From: CALKXV01 sp964632495
GTDB lineage: Bacteria > Pseudomonadota > Alphaproteobacteria > Rhodobacterales > Rhodobacteraceae
NCBI GenBank assembly: GCA_964632495.1
Contig: CAZWDS010000006.1
Span: forward strand, 12,541 to 76,540
DNA length: 64,000 nucleotides
Direction of reading: 5' to 3'
A program made the position numbers and the translations under genes. Positions 17,305-26,549 of the stretch are shown piece by piece (positions within the stretch are counted from its first letter, which is position 1; each line of letters starts with the position of its first letter). A model generated the notes under the pieces. It did no database searches. It was not told the DNA's origin and was given only the letters and a program-made list of their open reading frames with translations.

Positions 17305-17978
17305 GCGCTTTCGACTTCCATCGTCTTGGCCAGAAAGGCCCCCGTCAGACGATAGTGACTGATCAATCTTTCACACGCCACATCGGCGTCTCGCGCGACG
17401 ATCGCGCTTAGAATACCGGCATGTTCGTCCGTCACGTCGCGGCGTTGATAGTCCATCGTGCGACCCGCCAGAAAACGATAGCGAATATTCAGATCGTAAA
17501 GCTGCGAACAAAACTTCAAAAGGATCGGCCCGTCAGCATTGTCCAACAGCGCCATGTGGAAAGCTTTGTGAAGCTCTTCAAAGTCATCGCGCTTTTCGTC
17601 TTGAGCGCGCTGCATCCTGTGATGGGCAAGAACGACTTGTTCTTCCCAAGCTTCGGTCGCATTGGCCAGACATTGCCGCAAGGAAAGATCTTCCAAAGTG
17701 CAGCGTAGCGTTAGAATTTCCTGAAAGTTCTCGGCACTGACGCCAGCGGTGCGAAAACCGCGCTGATCAATCCGCTCTACCAGATTGTCCGAAGTCAAAA
17801 GGCTTAAGGCTTCGCGAATGGGCGACGCGCCGGTGTTCAACAATTGACGCAACCCTTCGATCTTCAGCTTCTCGCCGGGTTGCAAATCACCTGTCACGAT
17901 CATGCGGCGCAAAGCGGTATAGGCCTGTTGCGTGGCCGATCCTTCTTTCGAACTCACCGCAGAATCAATTAAATTCAT
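17301..17978 (-). CDS. GntR family transcriptional regulator, FadR/FCD subfamily
   Basis: The 225-residue protein has an N-terminal winged helix ('LLNTGASPIREALSLLTSDNL' recognition region near residues 46-66) and a C-terminal all-helical FCD domain. Three His that commonly bind metal and ligand are visible in 'HKAFHMALL', 'DEHAGIL' and 'LISHYRL'. FCD regulators usually sense organic acids and repress a catabolic operon. A GGAG ribosome site precedes the ATG. An ATCGAT-core palindrome lies 31 bases upstream, consistent with autoregulation, and recurs before other genes in the window. Confidence 0.92.
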   Translation of the reverse strand: MNLIDSAVSSKEGSATQQAYTALRRMIVTGDLQPGEKLKIEGLRQLLNTGASPIREALSLLTSDNLVERIDQRGFRTAGVSAENFQEILTLRCTLEDLSLRQCLANATEAWEEQVVLAHHRMQRAQDEKRDDFEELHKAFHMALLDNADGPILLKFCSQLYDLNIRYRFLAGRTMDYQRRDVTDEHAGILSAIVARDADVACERLISHYRLTGAFLAKTMEVESA

Positions 17979-18715
17979 GTCTTACTCCACGGCCCCACAT
18001 TTCACGATAATATCGATTTTTTACCAGATATTCAAATGATCGCTGCGAAATTTATGACCTTTGTCCTGCAAGACACAACCGCTGACCGATCGCAGGCCAG
18101 ATCGTCAGTATCGGGCGCTTAGATTTTCGGATGGCCCTTTGGGAAACGCGTTACGTTGGCGCAAGGTGTTCTGTGTTTTGAATGGTCCAACCAATCTTCG
18201 CAAATTGCCATAAAGATCAGAACTTGGACCATCGAAGGCCATGGCGTTTCTTCCGAATTTAAGGGGGCGGAGCGCCTCCCCCAAGGCACTCCGCCGCGTG
18301 GTTACAGCCTTGCGAGTAGCTCTTCGAGCAATTCTTCGCATGCTGTCCACATCTCAAGTCCCGCTTGTTAGATCAGGACGCAAATCGTCGTTTCACTTGG
18401 CTATCGTCTTACCCGCCCTGCGTCTGTTTTAGAACATGGTCAAATCGATCTGATTTAGGGTGTCGATGATTGGCAACGGCATGCGCATCTTCGCCACCTC
18501 GCTGCGCAAGCGAACCGATGCGATACCGATCTTAAAACCCCGACCTTCCTACTTTAGCGCGTCTTTCTCAAACAGCGCGAAACCGCACAATCAGCTTTTT
18601 GCTTTGGGCATGCAATCACCGCATTGTCCGCGACGAAATCAAACTAGAAGGCGGGCAGTTTGCTTGCATACATTCACCGGCAGAACAGCACGAAAATTCA
18701 GAAATTTAAATATTT
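17979..18715. other. 737-base gap with no supported gene
   Basis: The right end is AT-rich and short reading frames on both strands have no recognisable motif. A GGCGGAG/CTCCGCC inverted repeat is present near 18267-18297. The left end carries motif 2 site 2. Apart from these I see nothing; it may hold decayed sequence. Confidence 0.5.
18009..18023. promoter_or_regulatory. Candidate operator, motif 2 site 2, upstream of GntR
   Basis: The sequence AATATCGATTTTTTA carries the ATCGAT core at 18012-18017, about 31 bases before the GntR start codon. This is where an autorepressor would be expected to bind. Confidence 0.55.
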
Positions 18716-19534
18716 TCAATGAGTTAAAAAGACAGGAACCCTGGTGTCGCGGATCACGTCTGTGGTCACACCGCCCATGACGCTATGGGTAAATCGGCTA
18801 TGCTCAAACGCGCCCATCACAATCAGCTTGGCGCCCAACTCATTTGCCACAGATTGGATTGTTCCTGCCACGCTGCCGTCGCGCGGACGAAGGATGTAAT
18901 TTCCATCAATCCCGTGGCGCTGAAGGTGGATCGTCATGCGGTCTGTGTCCGGCAATTCTTTGCGCCCTACCGTCAAAATAGTGACCTTTGCCTTTTCTTC
19001 CAAGTACGGCATCGCATCCCCTATCGCCCGCGCCGATGATCGCTTGCCATCCCAAGCGACCAAAGCGTGGTCCGCTAAGCCCGGAGCGTCATAGCCATTT
19101 GGCACAACAAGGACCGGGCGGCCACTGCGCAATGCAATCAAATCGGGATGGGCCGCGAAGGCTTCTTCCGAGCGGTCTTCTGAACGCGACCCGGTGACAA
19201 CAAGGTCAAAGTGGCGCGCAAACTCCGAAACGGCGCCGTCAACATCCGGATTGAGATCGACGAATTCTGCCCGGTCGCTTAATCCAGCTTCTGCGACCAT
19301 GCCCATAAAACGCGTTTCAATCTCGTTCGCTTTCGCATCACCCGCCTCTGAGATTTGCGCGACAAGAGCCGCAGGAAGATGCGCCGAGAACTGGCGATTT
19401 ACGGACGGTCGGCCGTGACGCAGCACACCGGTAATCCATGCGTCATGATGGCGGGCCAGCTTGATTGCATGGCGAACCGCACTGCCTCGCGTTGCTTCTC
19501 CGCTATAGGCGCAAAGGATGTTTTTTATGCTCAT
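18716..19534 (-). CDS. Universal stress protein (UspA family, tandem domain)
   Basis: The 272-residue protein holds two Usp-like halves. The first begins 'MSIKNILCAYSGEATRG' and closes with 'DLIALRSGRPVLVVPNG'. The second ends with 'IVMGAFEHSRFTHSVMGGVT', which fits the G-2x-G-9x-G ATP-binding signature of the UspFG/MJ0577 type only approximately. The start at 19534 is chosen because GGAG precedes it; the longer frame upstream is Arg-rich and implausible. It stands alone, with long gaps on both sides. Confidence 0.88.
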   Translation of the reverse strand: MSIKNILCAYSGEATRGSAVRHAIKLARHHDAWITGVLRHGRPSVNRQFSAHLPAALVAQISEAGDAKANEIETRFMGMVAEAGLSDRAEFVDLNPDVDGAVSEFARHFDLVVTGSRSEDRSEEAFAAHPDLIALRSGRPVLVVPNGYDAPGLADHALVAWDGKRSSARAIGDAMPYLEEKAKVTILTVGRKELPDTDRMTIHLQRHGIDGNYILRPRDGSVAGTIQSVANELGAKLIVMGAFEHSRFTHSVMGGVTTDVIRDTRVPVFLTH

Positions 19535-19998
19535 GCTCAGTCTCCGATCAAAATCGCACCATGAGCTAAACAAGCAACCAAGGCACTTTCGACGTTGCCA
19601 CCTACGTCTTCGCAAACGGGGCAAGTCACGTTTTCTTTGTCGCATAGTGCAACTGGACGTTCAACACGTGCTGATAATTGCAAGCGGGAAGACGTTCGCG
19701 GTTGTCCGGAACTCAGTCAGGCTTTGATGAGGACAACCGCCAAAGGCGGGCTTGCGCCAATAGCGGTCAAATTCTGCAAAGTCTGACAAGCCAAGGCAAA
19801 GCCGGATAATTCCGACAAAAGACGACCATAGCAATGGAAACATAAATACGCCGGCCCAGAATGAACCGCCAACCAACGTTTATTAACGACCAAGAAAGGC
19901 TAAGCCGCCGCAAATCGACGCCTCGCCCTTAGACGGAACACAAATCTGGGTTTACGAAAGTCCGATTTCTATCCGTCCGGGACGCGAAAACCGTTCCA
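19535..19998. other. 464-base intergenic region upstream of the Usp gene
   Basis: No gene, RNA or clear FNR-type TTGAT-N4-ATCAA site is visible. It separates the chemoreceptor stop from the Usp start and presumably holds the Usp promoter. Confidence 0.4.
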
Positions 19999-22203
19999 TC
20001 AAAACTCGCGCCACTCTTCAGCATCGTCTTCGACTTTCAATGCGAGCGGACCATCTGTTGGGGAAACTGGTAACGCCTCTGACAGCGGCGCGGCCTCTTG
20101 CGGTACCATGGAAGTAGTTGCATCTGCCTTTGTTGTGCTCAGTTGCTCTTTAGGTTGCTGAGATTTCGACAGTGATGTGCTGGTCGTGAAGTAGCCAACA
20201 AAATCCCGTAGCGCGGTCGCGCGCTGTGCAAGGCTTGTAGCGGCGGCTGTGCCTTCTTCGGATATTGCCGCAGTTTTCTGCGTCGTTGAGTCTATTTCGC
20301 TCATTGCAGAGTTGATTTCGCTGACCCCGGTGGCCTGCTCGCTGCTGGCTGCAAAAATTCCTTCGATGCCATTGGAGACGACCGAGACCGACGATACAAT
20401 TTCGTTCAAGGCATCGCCTGTTTTCTTCACAAGGTCCGAACCGGTCGCCACCTGCTTTTCTGAATTTCCGATCAATTCAGAGATATCACGTGCGGATTCA
20501 GAAGCACGTTGCGCAAGGGCACGCACCTCTGACGCCACAACAGCAAAACCGCTACCAGCTTCCCCTGCGCGCGCGGCTTCGACGCCTGCATTCAAAGCCA
20601 ACAGGTTGGTCTGGAACGCAATGGCGTCGATAACTTCGATGATCTTGCGAACTTCGACAGAGCCGGCCTCTATCTTCTCCATCGCTGAAATCGCGTCGTT
20701 GACAATTTTGCCACCCGACTCGGCGTGGTCCGTCGCGCTTTGCGCCGCCTTGGTTGCATCTTCGGCATTCTGTGCATTGCTTTTAATTGTGCCAGACATT
20801 TCTTCCATTGACGCCGACGTCTCTTCGACCGTGGCCGCCTGACGTTCGCAACGGGCTGACAGATCGCTTGCATTGTCTGCGATGGCTCCAGATTCTTCTA
20901 AAATGGCGGCCGACGACAGGTGGATATCACTGACCAGTTCGGCCAGCTTTTCCATTGTCTTGTTATACGCGTTTCGCATCACCGAAAAATCAAGGGAGCC
21001 AGAGTTTTCAAGACGCAAAGTCAAGTCGCCTTCCGCAAGCGCCAGAAGAGCGTCAGTCATAATTTCCAGCTCAGACTTCCAGTCTGTGAGATTGGTGGCG
21101 AACTTCACAACTTTGTAGGGCACGCCATCAGGATCAAGAATCGGATTGTAACTTGCCTGAAGCCAGATTTCGCCACCGTCTTTCGCGAACCTTTTGTATA
21201 GATCCTGATGAACTTCCCCACGACGCAGGGCTGCCCAAAACTCTTGAAATCTTTCGCTATTCGCATACTCGGGGTGCACAAAAATAGAATGATTTTTGCC
21301 GACGATTTCGTCTAATTCGTATCCACTCACGTCCAAAAAGTTGTCGTTCGCGTTGATAATGGTGCCATCAAGCTCGAACTCGACAACAGCTTGCGCACCC
21401 GAAATTGCGTGCATTTGGCTTTTTTGATCGGCCGCAACAGTCTTTGCTTCGGTGATGTCCGTGGCGTATTTTACGATCTTATAGGGCCGACCTTCCCCGT
21501 CGAAAATTGGGTTATAGCTGGCTTGGATCCAAACAGCGCGACCATCTTTGCTGAAGCGTTTGAACTCGGAAGACACGAACTTTCCCTTGTCGAGATCTTG
21601 CCAAAACGCTTTGTATTCAGGACTTTCCGCATAGACCTTATCGACGAAGATGCGATGGTGCTTGCCAACAACTTCCGCCTTTGAATACCCCATGACGCTT
21701 AGAAAGTTATCGTTTGCCCGAAGGATCGTTCCATCAAGATCAAACTCGATCACAGCCTGAGACCGCGAAATTGCATCCAGCTGCCCGCTCGAATCCGCCG
21801 ACTTCAGCACCCTTTCTGTCACATCAATCGCAAATTTAACGACTTTCTCAACCGTTCCATCGGGACCAAAAATCGGGTTGTAGGATGCTTCGATGTAGAC
21901 CGTTTCACCGTCTTTTCGAAGCCGTGCAAACTGCTCACTCCGGGCTTTGCCTGCTGCAAGGTCTTGCCAGAATTCGGTGTACGTTGGACTGTTCGCAATC
22001 GACGGCGCAACAAACATACTGTGGTGCCGACCGACTATTTCGTCTTCCGTATAGCCAAGCACCTGCAGGAAGTTTTCATTCGCGCTGACAATGGTTCCGT
22101 CTGGATCAAACCAAATAATCGCCTGCACCTTGTCGAGCGCTTCAAAGCCCAATTCATATGCGGATTTAACTTGAGACTTGGGCTTGCGTTTTAGAAATGA
22201 CAT
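19999..22203 (-). CDS. Soluble methyl-accepting chemotaxis protein with three PAS domains
   Basis: The 734-residue protein has no membrane segment, so it is a cytoplasmic receptor. Three very similar PAS domains lie at about 20-130, 140-252 and 262-374, each with 'GTI..AN.NFL.V.GY' and 'ASYNPI' segments, followed by a HAMP-like linker (about 380-425) and the signalling domain (about 430-670) with the hairpin tip 'IIEVIDAIAFQTNLLALNA'. The layout extends the BdlA-type PAS-PAS-MCP design. The protein ends in EWREF, which matches the xWxxF pentapeptide that tethers CheR and CheB. No che genes are in the window. Confidence 0.94.
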   Translation of the reverse strand: MSFLKRKPKSQVKSAYELGFEALDKVQAIIWFDPDGTIVSANENFLQVLGYTEDEIVGRHHSMFVAPSIANSPTYTEFWQDLAAGKARSEQFARLRKDGETVYIEASYNPIFGPDGTVEKVVKFAIDVTERVLKSADSSGQLDAISRSQAVIEFDLDGTILRANDNFLSVMGYSKAEVVGKHHRIFVDKVYAESPEYKAFWQDLDKGKFVSSEFKRFSKDGRAVWIQASYNPIFDGEGRPYKIVKYATDITEAKTVAADQKSQMHAISGAQAVVEFELDGTIINANDNFLDVSGYELDEIVGKNHSIFVHPEYANSERFQEFWAALRRGEVHQDLYKRFAKDGGEIWLQASYNPILDPDGVPYKVVKFATNLTDWKSELEIMTDALLALAEGDLTLRLENSGSLDFSVMRNAYNKTMEKLAELVSDIHLSSAAILEESGAIADNASDLSARCERQAATVEETSASMEEMSGTIKSNAQNAEDATKAAQSATDHAESGGKIVNDAISAMEKIEAGSVEVRKIIEVIDAIAFQTNLLALNAGVEAARAGEAGSGFAVVASEVRALAQRASESARDISELIGNSEKQVATGSDLVKKTGDALNEIVSSVSVVSNGIEGIFAASSEQATGVSEINSAMSEIDSTTQKTAAISEEGTAAATSLAQRATALRDFVGYFTTSTSLSKSQQPKEQLSTTKADATTSMVPQEAAPLSEALPVSPTDGPLALKVEDDAEEWREF

Positions 22204-22309
22204 CCGACTTCCATTTTTCTGACTCGGGATGTCAATATCGGCAATATCTTGTCAGTCTGTTACCGAAAGCTATTCAGCTTAAAAATTTAGCATCTAGGCC
22301 ATCTAAGTC

Positions 22310-23761
22310 TTACTGAGCAGACTTAATGAATGGGTAGGCTTGTTTGAACATGTGATAGGCGCTCTCGAAAGCCCCGCTCAGATCGGCCTTCGGTGAAATA
22401 GTACGCTGGACGCGCGGCGCGGTCATCAGTCTTTCGATATCGGCGCCTATTGCAGAAGCCATGCCCAACCGGGCAGCGCCAAGTGCCGCACCAAACTCAC
22501 CCCTTGCAGGCAGACGCAGCGGAACATTCAGAACCGTTGCAATCAATTCCAGCCAATAGTCCGACGCAGCGCCGCCTCCGATGGCCATCAAGGCATCCAG
22601 TTGCGCGTCGGTGGCCTTCAGCGCTTCGAAGCTGTCGCGAAGGCCGAAGGCAACGCCTTCCAGAACGGCTTGGGTCAGATCCTCGGTGGTTGTGCTGGCG
22701 GATAACCCCGTAAAGCTGCCCCGGATATCAGCGTCATTGTGCGGGGTGCGTTCGCCAGACAGGTATGGCAAAAACCGCACGGCTGAAGGCGCACGCAACT
22801 CTTGCCCCAAGGCGGTCGTCAGATCGGCCGGCGATTTGCCCGTGATCGTTGCAAGCCAGTTCAAACTGTCCGTTGCCGACAGCATCACGCCCATCTGATA
22901 CCATCGGCCAGGCACGGCATGGCAAAAGGTATGCACAGCTGTGTCCGGCGCCGGGCGATACCCATCGCGCGCGGCTAACAAAACGCCCGAAGTCCCAAGC
23001 GAGACGAAACCATCACCCTCGTTCAACGCGCCGATGCCACAGGCTGCTGCCGCGTTGTCCCCGGCGCCCCCTGCAACGGTGACAGGCCCGCTCAGGCCCC
23101 ACTTAGCCATCAGATCAGAGCGAAGTTCACCGGCCGCGTCCGAGCCTTCCACAAGCCGCGGCATGTGATCAGCGCACATGCCTCCTGCGGCCAACAAGGT
23201 GTCCGACCAATCGCGTGTGCCAACGTCCAGCCAAGACGTCCCCGCACTGTCCGACATGTCTGCAACGCAGTCTCCGGTCAGATGAAAATTCAGGTAAGCT
23301 GCGGGCAGCAAGACTTTGGCTACGTTAGCAAAAACCTCTGGTTCGTTTTTTTGCACCCAAACCAGTTTTGGCGCAGTGAACCCGGGGAAAACGATGTTGC
23401 CAGACAAGGCGCGGACTTGATCGGTCGCGTCCAGAACTGCGGCTTCGGCGTGACTTCTTGTATCGTTCCACAAGATGCAAGGACGCAGCACTCCGCCGTT
23501 CTTATCCAGCAAAGTGGCCCCGTGCATATGCCCCGCCACACCAATCCCCTTCAGGCTGGCAAACGCAGGGTAAATCTGCCTCATCTCATCGATGGCACCG
23601 TCCAAGGCGTGGATCCAATGCGCCGGGTCCTGCTCGGACCACCCGCTTGCCGGATGCGCGACGCTATAGTGCCGTTCGGTCGCGCCAATCGGCTCCCCGT
23701 CTGCATCCACCAAAAGTGCCCGCAGACCCGAGGTACCCAGATCAATCCCAAGAAACGACAT
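22310..23761 (-). CDS. xylB: Xylulokinase
   Basis: The 483-residue FGGY kinase begins 'MSFLGIDLGTSGLRALLVD' (phosphate 1 motif) and contains 'GVAGHMHGATLLD', 'GFTAPKLVWV' and 'GGAGDNAAAACGIGAL'. These are typical of XylB, which phosphorylates D-xylulose with ATP for the pentose phosphate pathway. The usual xylose isomerase and sugar ABC transporter are absent here. The adjacent Gfo/Idh gene and the LacI regulator suggest the remnant or edge of a sugar or polyol locus. Confidence 0.93.
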   Translation of the reverse strand: MSFLGIDLGTSGLRALLVDADGEPIGATERHYSVAHPASGWSEQDPAHWIHALDGAIDEMRQIYPAFASLKGIGVAGHMHGATLLDKNGGVLRPCILWNDTRSHAEAAVLDATDQVRALSGNIVFPGFTAPKLVWVQKNEPEVFANVAKVLLPAAYLNFHLTGDCVADMSDSAGTSWLDVGTRDWSDTLLAAGGMCADHMPRLVEGSDAAGELRSDLMAKWGLSGPVTVAGGAGDNAAAACGIGALNEGDGFVSLGTSGVLLAARDGYRPAPDTAVHTFCHAVPGRWYQMGVMLSATDSLNWLATITGKSPADLTTALGQELRAPSAVRFLPYLSGERTPHNDADIRGSFTGLSASTTTEDLTQAVLEGVAFGLRDSFEALKATDAQLDALMAIGGGAASDYWLELIATVLNVPLRLPARGEFGAALGAARLGMASAIGADIERLMTAPRVQRTISPKADLSGAFESAYHMFKQAYPFIKSAQ

Positions 23762-23826
23762 GAGTGATTTCTTTCCTAAAGAGCTACGCCCAACTCACTG
23801 TACTATACTGATGAAAGGTCAGCTGG

Positions 23827-23861
23827 AAAGGCCGCCGTATGGAAGGGCAAGGCGGCCTTTT
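23827..23861 (-). terminator. Strong hairpin downstream of the Gfo/Idh gene
   Basis: AAAGGCCGCC (23827-23836) pairs perfectly with GGCGGCCTTT (23851-23860) around a 14-base loop. It lies 11 bases past the stop of the leftward oxidoreductase gene and before xylB. The hairpin itself ends in TTT on either strand, so it could terminate in either direction. Confidence 0.7.
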
Positions 23862-23871
23862 CGAAAGCAGG

Positions 23872-25008
23872 CTAGTGCAATTTTGCGGGAGCCTGCTCTA
23901 GTAACTTTTCTGCCAGTTCCGGCGGCAAAGGTGCGGGACGCGTGCACCGCGTCGTCATCTCAACGAACTGGCCACTATCACCAGAAGCCAACACGCCCGT
24001 TAAAACTTCGACCGTATGAAGCGCCATATCTAACGAGCAGCGATGCGGGAAACCGTCTTGGATCGCCAAAGCCATTTCCGCCAATCCCGCGGTTCGGCAA
24101 TTGGCCCTGCCGCCATCATTGATCTTGCCCAAAGGATGCGCCCAAGGGTTAAGTTTCTGCGTGCCAGTCTGTGCCCGGGTTAAATCAAGATCACCGCAAA
24201 AGTAGTTCGGGTCCGGTAGTTCAAGCGAGCCTTTGGTGCCGTAAAGCTCTATCGGTCTATGCCCTTGTCCCCAAACGTCCCATGACGCCACCCAAGTGAT
24301 GATGGCGCCGCTTTCAAACTCCAAAAGCGCATGGATGGTCGTCGGGGTGTTCAATGGTCTCGCTTCACGCTTCAGCTCAGACAAAACGGTGCGGGTTTTG
24401 GACGGCGTTGAACTCAAAGCACCGACCCGAACGACGGGACCCAGTAGTTGCACAAGGTTGGTGATATAGTACGGACCAAGGTCCAGAACCGGCCCGGCCC
24501 CCGGTTGGTGGAAAAATTTCGGGTTCGGATGCCTGTTTTCCATCCCATGGCTTATCACGAAGGCGGTGCCACAGGTGATGTCGCCGATCATCCCATCGTC
24601 GATCAAGGCACGGGCTTGTTGATGCGATGCACCCAAAAACGTGTCAGGAGCCGCACCAACACGCAAACCGCGCAATTTGGCCAACCGAAAAATCTCGGCC
24701 CCCTCTTCCATCGTCAAACCCAAGGGCTTTTCAGAATACACATGTTTCCCGGAAATCAATATCTTAGACAAAATTTCGAAATGCGCAATTGGAGCCGTTA
24801 AATTGACAATAATATCAATGTCATCTGCGTCCAAAAGCCCATCGACCGTTTCGGCGCGCACCAGAAATTCAGCCGCACGCGCCTTTGCCACCTCCATTTT
24901 CAGGTCAGCAACTGCCCGTATCTCAATTCCACGAAACATCGGCGCAAATCGCAAATAAGCCGTCGAAATACTGCCGCAGCCTATAATGCCGACACCCAGC
25001 TTGCTCAT
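23872..25008 (-). CDS. Gfo/Idh/MocA family oxidoreductase
   Basis: The 378-residue protein has an N-terminal NAD(P)-binding Rossmann fold ('LGVGIIGCGSISTAYLRF') and the family 'SEKPLGLTMEEG' motif, in which the Lys (about residue 95) lies near the active site. The C-terminal substrate domain has 'GAGPVLDLGPYYITNL'. Such enzymes oxidise sugars, inositols or sugar acids. It is upstream of xylB on the same strand but is separated from it by a strong hairpin, so the two may be expressed separately. Confidence 0.9.
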   Translation of the reverse strand: MSKLGVGIIGCGSISTAYLRFAPMFRGIEIRAVADLKMEVAKARAAEFLVRAETVDGLLDADDIDIIVNLTAPIAHFEILSKILISGKHVYSEKPLGLTMEEGAEIFRLAKLRGLRVGAAPDTFLGASHQQARALIDDGMIGDITCGTAFVISHGMENRHPNPKFFHQPGAGPVLDLGPYYITNLVQLLGPVVRVGALSSTPSKTRTVLSELKREARPLNTPTTIHALLEFESGAIITWVASWDVWGQGHRPIELYGTKGSLELPDPNYFCGDLDLTRAQTGTQKLNPWAHPLGKINDGGRANCRTAGLAEMALAIQDGFPHRCSLDMALHTVEVLTGVLASGDSGQFVEMTTRCTRPAPLPPELAEKLLEQAPAKLH

Positions 25009-25128
25009 CTTGTCGTCCCACAGATTGAATTAAAGAAGGCTTGCGAAGGCCTTTCGTTGCGCGATGAATAAAGTTGGCCGTCTTTCTTTATGTTGCTTTT
25101 CCCTTGTCGGCGTTCAAAGGCACCAAAC

Positions 25129-25485
25129 TCAACGTGTAGGACCCGCGGTGTCGGCCGCGCTTGCTGTAACCGCGATGCCATAACCGGCGCTGCCAGTGTC
25201 ATCCCCAACACTGGCTTTTTCGGGGCGAATGCCGAACCAGACGGCGCCGATCGCCTGCCGTGAGCAGTTGTTTCCGCCAAACGGGAAGGTGAGGTTTCCC
25301 GCTTCTAAAAGACCACCATCAATCCGGACGTCCGGGGTGACCTTAAACACGTCAAACGCAACCAGAGGTTTCTGAAACTGTCCGCCAAAAGCCATAGGCT
25401 GCAAGCTGGTATTGCGCAGCCTTAGTGCCGCGCCCATCAAAGCGATCAATACGTTTGAGATCAGCAAAATCGCAGTCCAGTCCAT
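25129..25485 (-). CDS. Hypothetical small membrane-anchored protein
   Basis: The 118-residue frame begins 'MDWTAILLISNVLIALMGAAL', one clear N-terminal membrane segment, followed by a soluble region with 'KVTPDVRIDGGLLEAGNLTFPFGGNNCSRQ'. I do not recognise a family. It is divergent from the LacI gene, and the composition is protein-like without the Arg-rich bias of shadow frames. Expression and function are unknown. Confidence 0.5.
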   Translation of the reverse strand: MDWTAILLISNVLIALMGAALRLRNTSLQPMAFGGQFQKPLVAFDVFKVTPDVRIDGGLLEAGNLTFPFGGNNCSRQAIGAVWFGIRPEKASVGDDTGSAGYGIAVTASAADTAGPTR

Positions 25486-25497
25486 CGAAAGTTTCGC

Positions 25498-25507
25498 ATT
25501 ACGTAAT
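25498..25507. promoter_or_regulatory. Palindrome ATTACGTAAT in the divergent LacI promoter region
   Basis: A perfect ten-base palindrome lies between the small membrane protein and the LacI gene. LacI-family operators are often palindromes with a central CG, so it is a candidate autoregulatory site. Only one copy was noticed. Confidence 0.35.
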
Positions 25508-25565
25508 CGTTATAGTAGGGGGATAATGTTATAGATTCAATTTTCAAGAGTCTTTGAAACTTGGC

Positions 25566-26531
25566 ATGGATCCAGCTCAAAATGAGATTATGACGCCACC
25601 TGAACGATCAGAACGACCCACACTAAAAACGATTTCCCAACTCTCTGGCTTTGCCGTGCCAACCGTATCGCGAGCCCTGAAAGATGCGCCAGACATAGGA
25701 AAATCGACCCGTGAAACCGTGCAGAGAATCGCACGCGAAATTGGTTACGTGCCCAACCGTGCTGGCGTACGTTTGAAGACCGGAAGAACCAACGTGATTT
25801 CCTTGGTGCTTTCAAGCGACCACGACATGATGAACCACACCACGCGGCTGATCTCGGCAATCGCGGGGGAATTGCGCGACACAGACTACCAATTGATCAT
25901 CACACCCTACTTCGCCAACGAAGAGCCGATGAAGCCGGTAAAGTACATTGTCGAAAGTGGTTCGGCCGATGCAGTGATCCTTAACCAGACCGAGCCCGAT
26001 GACGCCCGGATTACCTATTTGTTGGACCGCAATTTCCCCTTCGCAACGTATGGGCGCACAAGCGCCAGTGACCAACACGCCTATTTTGATTTCGATAACG
26101 AAAAATTTGGCCGCTACGCGATCCGCACACTGGCAAACCGTGGCAGAAGAAACATTCTTTTGATCGCACCACCCCGCAATCACAACTATGCCCACTTGAT
26201 GATCACTGGCGCGACCGATGCGGCAAGCAATCTCGGTGTCGATCTTAGCATTCTCGAAGCGGCCACCAGTGATGATCGGACGGGCGTCATCCAATCAGCG
26301 GCGACAGAATACTTGCGCCGCAATCCAACACTAGACGGTATTCTCTCAGCCTCTACCGCTGCGGCACTAGCCAGCGTTGCTGCGATCGAGGCGATGAATC
26401 GTACGGTTGCCGAAGACGTGGAACGTGCGGGTGCATTCCTGGCCAAGGCCACCATTCAAGCTATCAATCAGCCCGACTTGCCTCCTATGCAAGACCTGGA
26501 CTTCCCGCTGGAAAAGAACGAACCGACGTAA
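25566..26531 (+). CDS. LacI family transcriptional regulator with a shortened effector domain
   Basis: The 321-residue protein has the LacI helix-turn-helix ('TLKTISQLSGFAVPTVSRAL', hinge helix to about residue 70) and a periplasmic-binding-like effector domain. Near the C-terminus 'AAIEAMNRTVAEDVERAGAFLAKA' runs straight from the helix after the hydrophobic strand to the last helix. In relatives I recall about 25-30 residues between these (a DVDVFAKEAIPFL-like strand and loop). The reading frame is intact, so this looks like an in-frame deletion that may impair ligand response. ATG at 25566 is the likely start, with 25590 as an alternative. Confidence 0.85.
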   Translation: MDPAQNEIMTPPERSERPTLKTISQLSGFAVPTVSRALKDAPDIGKSTRETVQRIAREIGYVPNRAGVRLKTGRTNVISLVLSSDHDMMNHTTRLISAIAGELRDTDYQLIITPYFANEEPMKPVKYIVESGSADAVILNQTEPDDARITYLLDRNFPFATYGRTSASDQHAYFDFDNEKFGRYAIRTLANRGRRNILLIAPPRNHNYAHLMITGATDAASNLGVDLSILEAATSDDRTGVIQSAATEYLRRNPTLDGILSASTAAALASVAAIEAMNRTVAEDVERAGAFLAKATIQAINQPDLPPMQDLDFPLEKNEPT

Positions 26532-26549
26532 AAGACCCCCGCCAATGGT

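Noticed and set aside
18105..18350. 81-residue minus-strand frame in the gap before the Usp gene
   Set aside because: It is Arg-rich, without a ribosome site or family resemblance, and other frames across the same stretch look equally good or poor.
25005..25280. 91-residue minus-strand frame before the Gfo/Idh gene
   Set aside because: It overlaps the better candidate at 25129-25485 in another frame and is Arg/Pro-rich with no motif.
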